DNA of 64,000 bases, from assembly GCA_001940725.1 (NCBI GenBank), contig MDVR01000042.1:1-64000 (forward strand). The letters run 5' to 3'. Positions within the stretch are counted from its first letter, which is position 1. Every line of letters begins with the position of its first letter. The translations under genes were made by a program, and so were the position numbers. Shown here piece after piece: positions 42,907-52,658 of the stretch. The notes beneath the pieces are model-generated. The model was not told the origin of the DNA and searched no databases. It saw only the letters and a program-made list of their open reading frames with translations. The DNA comes from Candidatus Heimdallarchaeota archaeon LC_2. Its GTDB lineage: Archaea; Asgardarchaeota; Heimdallarchaeia; Heimdallarchaeales; Kariarchaeaceae.

Positions 42907-44451
42907 ATCGAAGGGCTGTTCTGTTTTTAATAAATTAGGAACAAATAAAATTAGTAGTATACTTGGAAATAAAGTTGTGCCTAAAATAATAAGGAGAGAG
43001 GCAGAAGCAAAGCCCTCTTTAAACCATTGGATTGCAAAATATTCAGTAATTACACCAATTATAATGCCAAATACTGCAATTGATTTTATTCTAACTTTTC
43101 TAGTCCATTTACCATATTTAGAATTAGGACCAAATTTCCCAAAAATCCCTGTTAATCCACTCATAATTACTAACAAATTAGAGGCTAATGCAATAAATAG
43201 GAAACCAGGAAGATGAGATAATTTGAACTCTGATACGTTATCATCTTCTGCTAAAACAATTGCAACACCGACTAAAATTGTGTAAGTAATTGCTGCAAAC
43301 AATGGAACAAGTATAGTTGATGAAATATTAAAAATTACTAATCGAGAAGAATCGACCCCTGTCACTAACAAAGGAATAAAGGACAATCCATATATGTAAA
43401 TGAATACTACCAAAGGTGAAATCCCTAAAGTAGCAATAATATCCAATCTTTGTGCTAACGGCAATTTCCTTGAGGTTAGTAATTTTCTTATATTGAGCCT
43501 CAAAACATGGGAAGCCCCATTTGACCAACGCCACAATTGAGCAATTTGAAGTGAAAAGGTTGGAGGAATATTTCCAATTGACCCAATCTTATCATAATAA
43601 TATCCTTTGCTTCCATTCATAAGTAAGTTAACTGATAACCCGTTATCCTCTGTGAAAGTATGCTCTGGGATTCCACCCACATCATCTATTGAATTTCTTC
43701 TAAAACAAGCAGTTGATCCAGCAAATAGAACGATTTCGCCGAATTGTTTACTTCTCTCAAATACTTCAAAATAAAGCCCGTATAATAATGCCGACCAGAT
43801 TTTAAATATATTATCTAAATTCCTGAAAACCTTTTTTGCTTGAACAAAATCAATTTCTTGCCTTGATTGAAGTATTTCTAGAAACTTCTCTATTATAGTA
43901 GTTTGAGGAATTTGGTCAAAATCAAAAAAAGCAATGTATTCAGATTTTAATTCAGGCAAGATCAAATTTAACATGCCTGATTTATATTTTTTATTTTCAG
44001 GTTTCGATATGTAATTGACTTTATACTTATTAGCTAATTGTTGATAATTTTTAATTTTATCAACTTCTGGAGTGTCATCCGCAATATAAATGTTCATTTT
44101 GTCTACAGGATAGCTTTGTTTGCTAAATCCAATAAGTGTATCCTCCAATATGTGAATGTCCACTCTTCTTATGGGTATTACAATGTCAACTATTGGGAAT
44201 TCTGTTAATTTCTTAATGTTTGAATGATCCAATGGATTTACTAATACAATACAAATCCCTAGTAATAATAAATTGATTTGAGCTAGAACTACTACTTCAA
44301 ATGTAAGTTGAAAGCTTATCAGCATAATTTGCCAAATTTCTAAATCTTCATGAAGTAGATTACCAAACCCTTTGTAAAGATGAATTAATATTATTATCCA
44401 AATGATTACATAAAGAAATTTGATGATTTTTGAAAATTGCTCTCTGTTCAT
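42889..44451 (-). CDS. Membrane family-2 glycosyltransferase (cellulose-synthase-like)
   Basis: A 520-aa processive-type GT2. Two N-terminal membrane helices, then a cytoplasmic catalytic domain with IADDTPEVD, FFDFDQIPQ, the acid TEDNGLS and the QLWRW (QxxRW) motif. Four or more C-terminal helices follow. The layout matches cellulose/hyaluronan synthase-like enzymes that polymerise and export sugar chains. The sugar donor cannot be told from sequence. Phosphohexomutases and a deacetylase-like gene in the same region suggest an exopolysaccharide or glycolipid role. Confidence 0.9.
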   Translation of the reverse strand: MNREQFSKIIKFLYVIIWIIILIHLYKGFGNLLHEDLEIWQIMLISFQLTFEVVVLAQINLLLLGICIVLVNPLDHSNIKKLTEFPIVDIVIPIRRVDIHILEDTLIGFSKQSYPVDKMNIYIADDTPEVDKIKNYQQLANKYKVNYISKPENKKYKSGMLNLILPELKSEYIAFFDFDQIPQTTIIEKFLEILQSRQEIDFVQAKKVFRNLDNIFKIWSALLYGLYFEVFERSKQFGEIVLFAGSTACFRRNSIDDVGGIPEHTFTEDNGLSVNLLMNGSKGYYYDKIGSIGNIPPTFSLQIAQLWRWSNGASHVLRLNIRKLLTSRKLPLAQRLDIIATLGISPLVVFIYIYGLSFIPLLVTGVDSSRLVIFNISSTILVPLFAAITYTILVGVAIVLAEDDNVSEFKLSHLPGFLFIALASNLLVIMSGLTGIFGKFGPNSKYGKWTRKVRIKSIAVFGIIIGVITEYFAIQWFKEGFASASLLIILGTTLFPSILLILFVPNLLKTEQPFDSTHFN

Positions 44452-44725
44452 TCTCCTACCCGTTTTTAAGGTGATTAAAATCTCACATACTCTTTGAGAA
44501 TAGCCTTACAGATATTATATTGCAGTGAAACATATATCAAATTTCCTCAACAAGACTTTAAATTATTAGTTAAATAAATTTCATATTGAATTTTGAGACA
44601 ACTGAATCTTTTAAGTTGTAAGTATATTTATTTTTTGTATTTAGTATTATTAGATTTATATTTGTAATTTTTAGAGTTTGTTTTAAAAAAAATGATGGGC
44701 CATAAAGTCTATGACCCAAGATATG

Positions 44726-46291
44726 TTAAATTCGGTTGAAAGTTATGTATTGCAGATCTTTAGGTCGGTTTTTTATATCTCCAATCATGGCTCCGGCAAC
44801 AAGCTTAACAGACTTAGTGTCTGCTAGATCTAATAACCTTTGAGTAATTACTCCATCCATAATTATTGATTCAACTCCATCAGTCGATACTAGGGTATCA
44901 TATACTTCAGAAGTCTTAACTGTTACAAGCGTCTCGTTGGAAACTCCAACAAAAACGGCATTGAATGTTCGTTTGGTTTTTTCAATTACATTAAGCAGGG
45001 CTTGTGAAACTGAAATTCGAGGTTTACGGGATTTCTCTCGATCGAAGTGTCTTCTATCTCCAGATCTACGAGAATCGTCTTTTGAATTATAAAGGCTTGG
45101 GGATCTAGATTTTGATGATCCATCTCTTCTTCTTGAATCCGAATGTCTATCAGATCCTCTAGAATTTGTACGTCCATCAAATTTTTTCGAACTGGAACGT
45201 CTATCATCTTTTCTTGAATCTGAGTGTCTATCATCTCTTTTTGAATCTGAGCGTCTATCATCTTTTCTTGAATCTGAGCGTCTATCATCTTTTCTTGAAT
45301 CTGAGCGTCTATCATCTTTTCTTGAATCTGAACGTCTATCATCTTTTCTTGAATCTGACGTAACTTGTTTTACAACTTGTTTTCCAGTAAATTTTGTTGA
45401 TTTTTTTGTTCTATAATCAACTTTTGTACTAGCTAGATAGTCAGAGACAGTTTGATCTTCCATTACGAAGTTTGCCTCATGCATAGGAACTTTGTCCTCT
45501 ATCATTTTGATAATTTCATTGTAAGAGCAATCTTCAACTTCTCTTTTATAGGGTGCTCGTGAAACAAATTCTATTTTACCCATTGAGGCTAATTCTTTTA
45601 GAATCATATCACCACCACGATCACCATCAAGTAACGCTGTTATTGTTCTTGTTTTAGAGAGGCTTTTAATTGTATTTGGAACACTGGTTCCTTGTAAGGC
45701 AATTGTGTTATTTATACCCATTTTCATAAGGTTAATAACATCAGCCCTACCTTCAACTAATATTATTTCTGTTGCTTGATATATTTCAGGACCAGCTGGA
45801 AGTGCGTCTGTACCAAAAATGATCACTCGACCTTTGTTTGATTCTCTTTCCACAGTCTTTGAAATATGTTTTACTTCTTCTCTTGTTTCAACATCCCACT
45901 TCTTCATTATCTCAGAAGCTCGTTTTTGAATTATATCCCTTTTTGCCTTTCTTACATCAACTATTTTGTCTAATGTAATACTACAGGCGCAGGGACCAAC
46001 TCGATCAACCGATTCAAGAGTTGCTGCCAAGATTGCAGTATTTACCTTGTTTAAACTGGAGGGGACAATTAATTTGCCTTTTGTAACTCCAGAAATTTCC
46101 CGTATTTCTAGTTTTATTCTTCCCACACGACTCGACTTTTGCAATTGCTTTAAGTCCATATCGCTATCAAGAAGACCTTCTGTTTGACCAAACAGGGCAC
46201 CGACAATATCACTCTGCGATACAACACCTTCAATCCGAATTTTACACATAAGATTGTATTTTACTGTTTCATCGCTGTTTTTGGTTCCCAT
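44726..46291 (-). CDS. dnaG: Archaeal DnaG primase-like protein with RS-type repeat tract
   Basis: A 521-aa protein. The N-terminus (KYNLMCKIRIEGVVSQSDIVGALFGQ) and the Toprim domain (VEGRADVINLMKMGI, ALLDGDRGGD) are those of archaeal DnaG, linked to RNA degradation by the exosome as well as priming. About residues 315-430 are an insertion of Arg, Ser and Asp with six near-identical 9-residue units (SDSRKDDRR). A conserved C-terminal domain (SVSQALLNVIEKTKRTFNAV) follows. Archaeal DnaG is usually about 400-450 aa, so the insertion accounts for the extra length. Confidence 0.92.
   Translation of the reverse strand: MGTKNSDETVKYNLMCKIRIEGVVSQSDIVGALFGQTEGLLDSDMDLKQLQKSSRVGRIKLEIREISGVTKGKLIVPSSLNKVNTAILAATLESVDRVGPCACSITLDKIVDVRKAKRDIIQKRASEIMKKWDVETREEVKHISKTVERESNKGRVIIFGTDALPAGPEIYQATEIILVEGRADVINLMKMGINNTIALQGTSVPNTIKSLSKTRTITALLDGDRGGDMILKELASMGKIEFVSRAPYKREVEDCSYNEIIKMIEDKVPMHEANFVMEDQTVSDYLASTKVDYRTKKSTKFTGKQVVKQVTSDSRKDDRRSDSRKDDRRSDSRKDDRRSDSRKDDRRSDSKRDDRHSDSRKDDRRSSSKKFDGRTNSRGSDRHSDSRRRDGSSKSRSPSLYNSKDDSRRSGDRRHFDREKSRKPRISVSQALLNVIEKTKRTFNAVFVGVSNETLVTVKTSEVYDTLVSTDGVESIIMDGVITQRLLDLADTKSVKLVAGAMIGDIKNRPKDLQYITFNRI
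45199..45360 (-). repeat. 27-bp tandem repeat, six units, inside dnaG
   Basis: On the plus strand each unit reads about TCTATCATCTTTTCTTGAA then TCTGAGCG. The units encode SDSRKDDRR on the minus strand. The central three units are identical, the outer ones differ by single bases, so copy number may vary. Confidence 0.9.
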
Positions 46292-46615
46292 TTAAAATGG
46301 TCCTCCTGTATATTCAAATTTCAATTAAGAGCTCAGAATATCAAAATGAAATTATATGCTCTTCAAAAATTGATTATACTTGATTTAATTGTATATTTAT
46401 GTGATATAAGTATTAACATTTAATTTGACCTTATTCTCATAAAAATGGTGAACAAAAATGATTAATTTATCAATCCCCTTCCTATTTATTTTATTATATT
46501 AAGTAATGAGATTATAAAAAATCAATTCTCCTTCAATATAATATTCTATCAATTCAAGAGAAATTAGATATTAATATTTTTATTCTTTTGAAAAATACCT
46601 ATAATACCAAATAGT
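46292..46615. other. Divergent promoter region between dnaG and a phosphohexomutase gene
   Basis: 324 bp of AT-rich sequence without a believable frame. Several TATA-like elements occur (for example TTTATTATATTAA near 46491). No copy of either repeat family is present. Confidence 0.4.
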
Positions 46616-47977
46616 ATGACAGGAATTTTTAAAAAAAATGATATCAGAGGTATTTATCCATCAGAATTAAATGATGAAAATATCGAAAAAATTGGTTTTG
46701 TATTTGCACAATTCCTAGGGTCAAACTCACGAGTAGCCATTGCGATAGATTCTAGATTATCTTCTTCTAATGTTCGGAATGCCCTAATTAGAGGAATGAA
46801 CCGAAATCGTATTATCACCTTTGATTTAGGTTTAGGTCCAACGCCTCTCACATACTTTGTAGCGAAATTAAATGAAGAAATTGATGCTGCAATTATGATA
46901 ACAGCTTCTCATAATCCAAAGGATTGGAATGGAATAAAATTTTGTAATTCTGATGGTTTATCTTACAACTACGAAAATTTATACAAAATGTTGGAAGAAA
47001 AAGTAAAAAATATTGAGTTACAAACTACTGAATTAAATCAAGATTTAATCAGAAATGGATCACACCTATCGTTTCAATACTTTGATTATTTGGAGAACAA
47101 ATTTTCTTATCAATCGAAATTAAAAATATTGATTGAATATGGGAATGGTTCAGTCGGTAAATTTACAGATGTATTAGAAAAATTAGGTTGTATAACAAAA
47201 TCAATAAGGAAAAATCCTGATGGTAATTTTCCCACCTTAATTCCAGATCCAACAAAAGAAAAAACATTTGAGGAGATCAAAATTGAACTTGATCTAAATC
47301 AATATGATATTGCCATTGCATTTGATGGAGATGGAGATCGTGTTGGTTTTATGCTCCCAAATAAAGAATTAATCTCTCCTGACAAAGTAGTTATGTTATT
47401 TGCGAATGATATAATTATGAAAAAAGGAAGCGTATTAGTACTCATGGATGTAAAAATGTCATCAGCGAGTAAGGAATATATTGAAAAAAAGGGAGGAAAA
47501 GTATTATTAACGCAAACTGGACATTCATGGGTACATAAGAAATTAATTGAAACAAATGCAGATCTGGCAGCAGAACTTTCTAGTCATTATTATTTTGAAG
47601 ATGAATATTATGGATATGACGATGGTTTGTTTTCCGCCTTACGGATGTTAGTAATAATTGATAATCTTAAAAAGAAGGGTAAAAACCTATCTGAAGTGAT
47701 ACAGGAACTGCCTTCATATCAGGCATCTCCTGAATATAGAATGGCTATGTCTGAAGATAGACAAGATAAAATTATTGAAGAATTAAAAGCATTTGCAATC
47801 GAAAATGATGGTCAGTTAATTGAAATAGATGGGATTCGAGGTGAATTTAATCATGGATGGTTTTTGGCGCGGAAAAGTGGTACTGAATCAGCTCTGAGCT
47901 TTAGGATTGAAGGGAAAACCGAGTTGGACTTTAACGAGTTGAAAAATCAAGTACTAACAATAATAAATGATAACTAA
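46616..47977 (+). CDS. Alpha-D-phosphohexomutase (PMM/PGM/GlmM family), paralog 1
   Basis: A 453-aa enzyme that moves phosphate between C1 and C6 of a hexose. The active-site serine is S98 in TASHNPKDWNG, the metal loop is FDGDGDRVGF, and the C-terminal phosphate-binding loop is RKSGTESALSFRIEG. All three motifs are standard, so this is the most orthodox of the three local paralogs. The sugar (mannose, glucose or glucosamine) cannot be decided. It runs opposite to the other two. Confidence 0.93.
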   Translation: MTGIFKKNDIRGIYPSELNDENIEKIGFVFAQFLGSNSRVAIAIDSRLSSSNVRNALIRGMNRNRIITFDLGLGPTPLTYFVAKLNEEIDAAIMITASHNPKDWNGIKFCNSDGLSYNYENLYKMLEEKVKNIELQTTELNQDLIRNGSHLSFQYFDYLENKFSYQSKLKILIEYGNGSVGKFTDVLEKLGCITKSIRKNPDGNFPTLIPDPTKEKTFEEIKIELDLNQYDIAIAFDGDGDRVGFMLPNKELISPDKVVMLFANDIIMKKGSVLVLMDVKMSSASKEYIEKKGGKVLLTQTGHSWVHKKLIETNADLAAELSSHYYFEDEYYGYDDGLFSALRMLVIIDNLKKKGKNLSEVIQELPSYQASPEYRMAMSEDRQDKIIEELKAFAIENDGQLIEIDGIRGEFNHGWFLARKSGTESALSFRIEGKTELDFNELKNQVLTIINDN

Positions 47978-48041
47978 ACCTAGCGTCACTGTCATATCTT
48001 TTTAATAATGATTTATTCAACTGATATCTGAGGAGATTAAA

Positions 48042-48200
48042 ATACCCGTTGCAAACCCAGAACATAGAATAATAGCGCGTAATGTTTTAATGAACGTTTG
48101 GATTTGTAGGAAGTGCTACGCCAGAAATCCTATTAATGCGCGCAGATGTAGAAAGAAAAATTGCAGATCAACAAATCTTCGCCCAAAAAGAAGAGATTAA
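48042..48200 (+). CDS. rpl40e: Ribosomal protein L40e with apparent ATA start
   Basis: A 52-aa frame reads (M)PVANPEHRIIARNVL, then VWICRKCYARNP, RRCRKKNC and TNLRPKRRD. This is the archaeal L40e pattern, with the zinc-binding C-x2-C pair, a second Cys pair and the LRPK ending. No ATG, GTG or TTG lies at the family N-terminus; the codon before the conserved Pro is ATA (48042-48044), 6 nt after a strong GAGGAG (48030-48035). ATG at 48090 would lose the first 16 residues. Either ATA serves as start or a base is wrong. Confidence 0.85.
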   Translation: MPVANPEHRIIARNVLMNVWICRKCYARNPINARRCRKKNCRSTNLRPKRRD

Positions 48201-48242
48201 GTCTTAAAAGGTTGAAACCCCATTATTCCGTGATTAACTTTA

Positions 48243-49640
48243 CTATAATAAATTATTATTCTCGCTTAATTGATAGATTATTTTGTGACCTTTTTTATTT
48301 AGGATTTCATTTTTCAATTGATCCGTATGTTCAGAAAATATACGCACATAATCTTCAGTACCTGATAATCTAATTAACATCCAGGAGTTATCTTCAAAGT
48401 CAATTCTAAAACCGTCCATATCATTAATATTTTTAATTTCTGAAAATTCTAATTCAATAAGCTCGTTCATTTCACGCTGAAATATTTTTTTATTTAATCT
48501 TGAAAATGGTAATTTTGTCTTTGAAGAGTAAAATATTGGGAATTCAGCAATTAACTGATCTAAGTCTTTTCCTGTATTTTGCATAATTGACAAGAGTTTT
48601 ATCACTGTTAAAACTGAATCAGGCCAAATAGCAGTTTTAACAAAGATGTATTTTCCTGTTTCTTCAAAAGCGAATGCAGCATTGTATTCTCGGATAGCAT
48701 TAATTATACTTGGTGGACCGACTTCACAAAACTCCAATCTACCACCATATATCTTAGATACGTGTGATATTACAGCTGACGTATTAATTGGCACAATTAC
48801 TACATCATCAGGATTATTTTTCCATATGTAACTTGCAAATAAAGCTCCAATATAATCACCAGAAATAATTTTACCTGATTTTGAAATGAAAATTACCCGA
48901 TCTCCATCCATATCGGTGGCGATTCCAAGATCACATCTCTGTTCCAAAAATAAATTCCTCGTTTTAGTCAAATTTTTTGGATGGGGTTCAGAAATTCTAC
49001 CGGGAAATGTGTCGTCGTCCTCCCAATTTATCTTTATTATTTCAGATACTATCGGTTCCAAAACCAAGTAAAGATATTTTTTCATCACACCATGAGCTGG
49101 ATCAATCAGGATTTTGAGAGAAGAAGGTGTTAACTTAACTTGATCAATAAACCGAGAAAACAATGAGAGATAATCAATTTCTTCAGTTTTTAAATATTGC
49201 AATTTTCCTAGATCTACCCAAGGAACCAACTCTATTTCATTCTCTTCTAAAATTCCTTTGTGATAATTACCCAAGCTATCGAACAAAATAAATCCATTGT
49301 CCGTTTCCGGTAAATGAGACCCAGTTATCATTAAACCAGCATCAGTTTGATTTGCCATAGTTGAAAATATGAGGAATGGAGTTGGGATGGGATTTTGAGC
49401 AATAATAACATTAACTCCCAATGATGTGATTGCAGTGGCAGCTGTGTAGGCTAGGAGTTTACTATTTCTACGATTGTCAAATCCAATACAAACCCTGTGT
49501 TTTCCCTTAATTGGAGCGTTACTTTTTATCCAATTTACAATTGCTCTACCAATTCTTAAAGCAAGATCTGGTGACATTTCAGTATTTGCTTTTCCACGCA
49601 TACCTGATGTCGCGAAAAATAGTGGGTTTGCTTCTGCCAC
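48243..49640 (-). CDS. Alpha-D-phosphohexomutase paralog 2
   Basis: A 465-aa family member. It starts with the opening FFATSGMRGKANTEMSPDLA, has the active-site loop ITGSHLPETDNG (Ser kept, the usual Asn-Pro replaced by Leu-Pro), the metal loop TDMDGDRVIFIS and a late LIRLSGTEDYVRIFSE phosphate loop. It resembles archaeal phosphomannomutase/phosphoglucosamine mutase branches. The altered loops suggest a different sugar from paralog 1. It lies 84 bp downstream of paralog 3 in the same direction and may be co-transcribed with it. Confidence 0.9.
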   Translation of the reverse strand: MAEANPLFFATSGMRGKANTEMSPDLALRIGRAIVNWIKSNAPIKGKHRVCIGFDNRRNSKLLAYTAATAITSLGVNVIIAQNPIPTPFLIFSTMANQTDAGLMITGSHLPETDNGFILFDSLGNYHKGILEENEIELVPWVDLGKLQYLKTEEIDYLSLFSRFIDQVKLTPSSLKILIDPAHGVMKKYLYLVLEPIVSEIIKINWEDDDTFPGRISEPHPKNLTKTRNLFLEQRCDLGIATDMDGDRVIFISKSGKIISGDYIGALFASYIWKNNPDDVVIVPINTSAVISHVSKIYGGRLEFCEVGPPSIINAIREYNAAFAFEETGKYIFVKTAIWPDSVLTVIKLLSIMQNTGKDLDQLIAEFPIFYSSKTKLPFSRLNKKIFQREMNELIELEFSEIKNINDMDGFRIDFEDNSWMLIRLSGTEDYVRIFSEHTDQLKNEILNKKGHKIIYQLSENNNLL

Positions 49641-49723
49641 TTGTGGTTTTTGAATTATAATTTTAAAAGTGTAAAGTAAAATTCAATTATAGAATTTATT
49701 AGATGTAGATACAAAAAGATCAA

Positions 49724-51097
49724 TTAACTATTTTCTTCAATTATTTGTTTTATCTTTTCGACAAATTTCGATTTTATTATATCAAATCCTTCTTGTTTCA
49801 TCGATTCAATTGTAATTCTTAGTTTAGGGCTTGTGTTTGAAACTCTCACTAAAATTCTTCCATCTTGATTGGTTAAGGATATTCCATCAACATCATCAAT
49901 TTTCCCATCTTCTGCAATTAAGATTGGCTTTATCTGTTCCAATACCAAAAATTTACTTGCATCAGAGCATTTGAAATCAAATCTTTTCTTTATGGGCAAT
50001 TTGACTTCTTTTGCTAATTCTGAAACAGATTTTTGTTTAAACTCTAATGCTTCTGCAAATATAAGGGGTAAAATCATCGCATCATCAAATAAAAATACCG
50101 ACGGCACAATAGCATGCCCTGAGGCTTCAACACCAAAAACTGCATCTTTTTGCTTACCTTCTAGTGACAGAAAAGAATGCCCTACACGAATTCGAGATAC
50201 TTCAGCTCCTATACTTTCCAAATAAGTTTCCATTGCTAATGAACATTCCATATTTATTACAATTCGGTTATTAGAGCCAGTCTTAAGCAAATAATCAGAC
50301 ACAATAATTCCAAAAGTATCTGCTGAGATGACTCTACCAGTTTCATCAGTAAAAACACATCTATCTCCATCACCATCAAACCCAGCTCCAAAATCAATAT
50401 CAATATTTTTAATATAATCACTGAATTGAGATAGACTCTCTTCGGTAGGTTCAGAAGATCTGTTAGGAAATCTGGGATCTGGATCATCAAACAAGGAATT
50501 AACTTCAAACCCTAAATCCTGATAAAGTTTAGGTATTATTAATGCAGTTGCCCCATTACCACAATCAACTGCAATCTTAAATTTCTTGGTAAATTTAAAT
50601 TTTGACTTCAAATAGTTTACATAATTCGAATAAGGATTTACAACAGAAGTGCGACCAATGTCAAATACATCAACTTCATCAAAATCACTTAATTCATAAA
50701 TTTTCTGAACATCAGCATTATCTTGAGGAGAAAAACCAATTCCAGGGCCCCAATAGTATTTCACACCATTCCAGTTTGGAGGTAAATGTGAAGCAGTAAT
50801 GAATGCAGAAGCAACAAAATCTTTCTCAAAAGAATTGAAAAGTGTTATCCCAAGAGGACTTTTTTCTACTAAGTCACATGAAACTCCAGTTGACATTACA
50901 CCTGCAGTGAAAGAGAAAAGTAAAGCTTGAGTTGATGCGCGAATATCTCCACCTACAGTTACAATTGATTTTCCCTTTCTTTTAACATAGGTACCAAAGG
51001 CTTTTCCAAGCTCTAGAAAAATTTCCGATGAAATATCCTCAATATAAACACCCCGAATATCATATGCTCGGAATATTGTAGAATTGGCTTTTTTCAT
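49724..51097 (-). CDS. Alpha-D-phosphohexomutase paralog 3
   Basis: A 457-aa member with FRAYDIRGVYIEDIS at the start, active-site loop ITASHLPPNWNGVKYY, metal loop FDGDGDRCVFTDETG and the C-terminal RVSNTSPKLRITIE loop, close to the PMM/PGM type of archaea. As in paralog 2 the serine is followed by His-Leu-Pro. First gene of a probable two-gene unit with paralog 2; the acylphosphatase gene is divergent. Confidence 0.92.
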   Translation of the reverse strand: MKKANSTIFRAYDIRGVYIEDISSEIFLELGKAFGTYVKRKGKSIVTVGGDIRASTQALLFSFTAGVMSTGVSCDLVEKSPLGITLFNSFEKDFVASAFITASHLPPNWNGVKYYWGPGIGFSPQDNADVQKIYELSDFDEVDVFDIGRTSVVNPYSNYVNYLKSKFKFTKKFKIAVDCGNGATALIIPKLYQDLGFEVNSLFDDPDPRFPNRSSEPTEESLSQFSDYIKNIDIDFGAGFDGDGDRCVFTDETGRVISADTFGIIVSDYLLKTGSNNRIVINMECSLAMETYLESIGAEVSRIRVGHSFLSLEGKQKDAVFGVEASGHAIVPSVFLFDDAMILPLIFAEALEFKQKSVSELAKEVKLPIKKRFDFKCSDASKFLVLEQIKPILIAEDGKIDDVDGISLTNQDGRILVRVSNTSPKLRITIESMKQEGFDIIKSKFVEKIKQIIEENS

Positions 51098-51243
51098 AAT
51101 TCCATAAAAAATGAAAGTAAATAATAATTCTAAGGTAGGTATAGATTGAATTCATTTGCATTCATTAGAAAATTTTTCAATAATTATCAATGAGCACTTA
51201 AATCCAAAAAAAATTTATAATAAAGGAAGTATGAATATTACCT

Positions 51244-51528
51244 ATGAGTGAGGAAAAACGAGTCAAGTTAGTAATATTTGGAATTGTTCAAGGTGTTTTC
51301 TACAGGACATCGGCTATCAAAGAAGCTAAAATGCTCACAATTGTTGGTTGGATTAAAAATCGTTCTGATTCATCTGTTGAATGTATTGCAGAAGGTACAA
51401 GAAGTAATCTTGAAAAATTTATTTCATGGTGTAAAAATGGACCACCCCATGCCAAAGTAGAAAGAATAGATGTCGAATGGCTTGAACCGACAAACGAATT
51501 TACTAATTTTGAAATTAAATATTATTAA
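51244..51528 (+). CDS. acyP: Acylphosphatase
   Basis: A 94-aa enzyme of complete family length that hydrolyses carboxyl-phosphate bonds. The signature GIVQGVFYRTSAIKEA contains the catalytic Arg, and IVGWIKNRSDSSVECIAEG contains the catalytic Asn. The C-terminal ERIDVEWLEP strand is also conserved. Monocistronic. Confidence 0.95.
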   Translation: MSEEKRVKLVIFGIVQGVFYRTSAIKEAKMLTIVGWIKNRSDSSVECIAEGTRSNLEKFISWCKNGPPHAKVERIDVEWLEPTNEFTNFEIKYY

Positions 51529-51641
51529 AAACTTATAAAATATTTTGAGAGTAGAATTCCAAAGAATATCAGATTATCTTAATTTTTAATAATTGTATTC
51601 CTAACACTTTATAGCATTTAGCAATAGACTTGAATTATCCT

Positions 51642-52583
51642 ATGTTTGCTCGATTGAAATCTAGGAGAGCTCTTTCTCCAGTTATCACAACAATATTTCT
51701 AATGGGAATTATAGTCGCAGCGATAGGTGTAACTCTTGGAATCATCTTGCCAAATATGGACAAACTTAATGATCAATTAGATTTGGAAACGAATTCATCC
51801 AATTTAATTGTTCTAGATGAGAATTTTAGGGAGATGATGTTGAATGGATATACCAACAAATTATTTTATACAATGGATCTTGGTGCGTCAGGATTTTTGA
51901 TGGGGGATATTTCTTCAACATCGATTATTAAATTAATGTACAAAGATACAGATCCGCAAGGGAATATTGTTGATGTTGGATCTCTCAATCGATGGGCACC
52001 TCAAGGGATTCCGACACAATTTAATAATACTCAAAATAGATTAATGATCAGACAAAATTTGAACAGTGATGTCATTTCCTCGAATACAAATCAATATTTG
52101 ATAGGAAGTGGTGATCAAAATATCTTTTTCTTAAACAGTACAAAAAGGGCTTCAGTGAGCTGGTCAATATTAAATCAAAGTAGATTCAGTGATTCAAAGG
52201 TATATACATCATTATCTTATCGTAATTTAATTTCCACAGAGAAGACAATTTCTAACCAGAATTTGGATGTGAATTTAACTGTAATAATTCAACGTGTCAT
52301 CTTCAAATTTACTAATAATTTGAATTCATCAAACAGTTTTATTAATATGCAAGCTGAATACACTGGATTAAATGTTACAACGTATGAATGGACCACAATT
52401 CCAAATGCTGGTGTAAATGATAGATCATTTTATATTCAAACCATAACAGATTTGCAATTCGGTACTAATCTTATTAATAATCAAATTAATACTGAATTTC
52501 CATATTCAAATGAAATTCCAGGCCTTGGTACATTAAACGTAAGAATGCAATTTATAGACCACATTATTGAGATATTAATTTAA
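51642..52583 (+). CDS. Archaeal type IV pilin-like protein
   Basis: A 313-aa secreted protein. The N-terminus MFARLKSRRALSPVITTIF has a basic stretch then the hydrophobic helix (FLMGIIVAAIGVTLGIIL) of archaeal pilins cleaved by a PibD-type peptidase at about Ala-Leu after RR. The rest is a large beta-rich, Asn/Ser/Thr-rich extracellular domain. ATG at 51642 is preferred to TTG at 51630 because of the TATA element CTTTATAG at 51608-51615. It starts the pilus cluster. Confidence 0.75.
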   Translation: MFARLKSRRALSPVITTIFLMGIIVAAIGVTLGIILPNMDKLNDQLDLETNSSNLIVLDENFREMMLNGYTNKLFYTMDLGASGFLMGDISSTSIIKLMYKDTDPQGNIVDVGSLNRWAPQGIPTQFNNTQNRLMIRQNLNSDVISSNTNQYLIGSGDQNIFFLNSTKRASVSWSILNQSRFSDSKVYTSLSYRNLISTEKTISNQNLDVNLTVIIQRVIFKFTNNLNSSNSFINMQAEYTGLNVTTYEWTTIPNAGVNDRSFYIQTITDLQFGTNLINNQINTEFPYSNEIPGLGTLNVRMQFIDHIIEILI

Positions 52584-52658
52584 ATTGATTTAAGTAATAA
52601 TCTCATCTGAGATCAAGAGATTTTTTATGTAACGGTTCTTAGTCCAAAATGATAAAAC

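Noticed and set aside
45166..45363. Repetitive 65-codon frame antisense to dnaG
   Set aside because: Produced by the 27-bp repeat in dnaG; no promoter or independent support.
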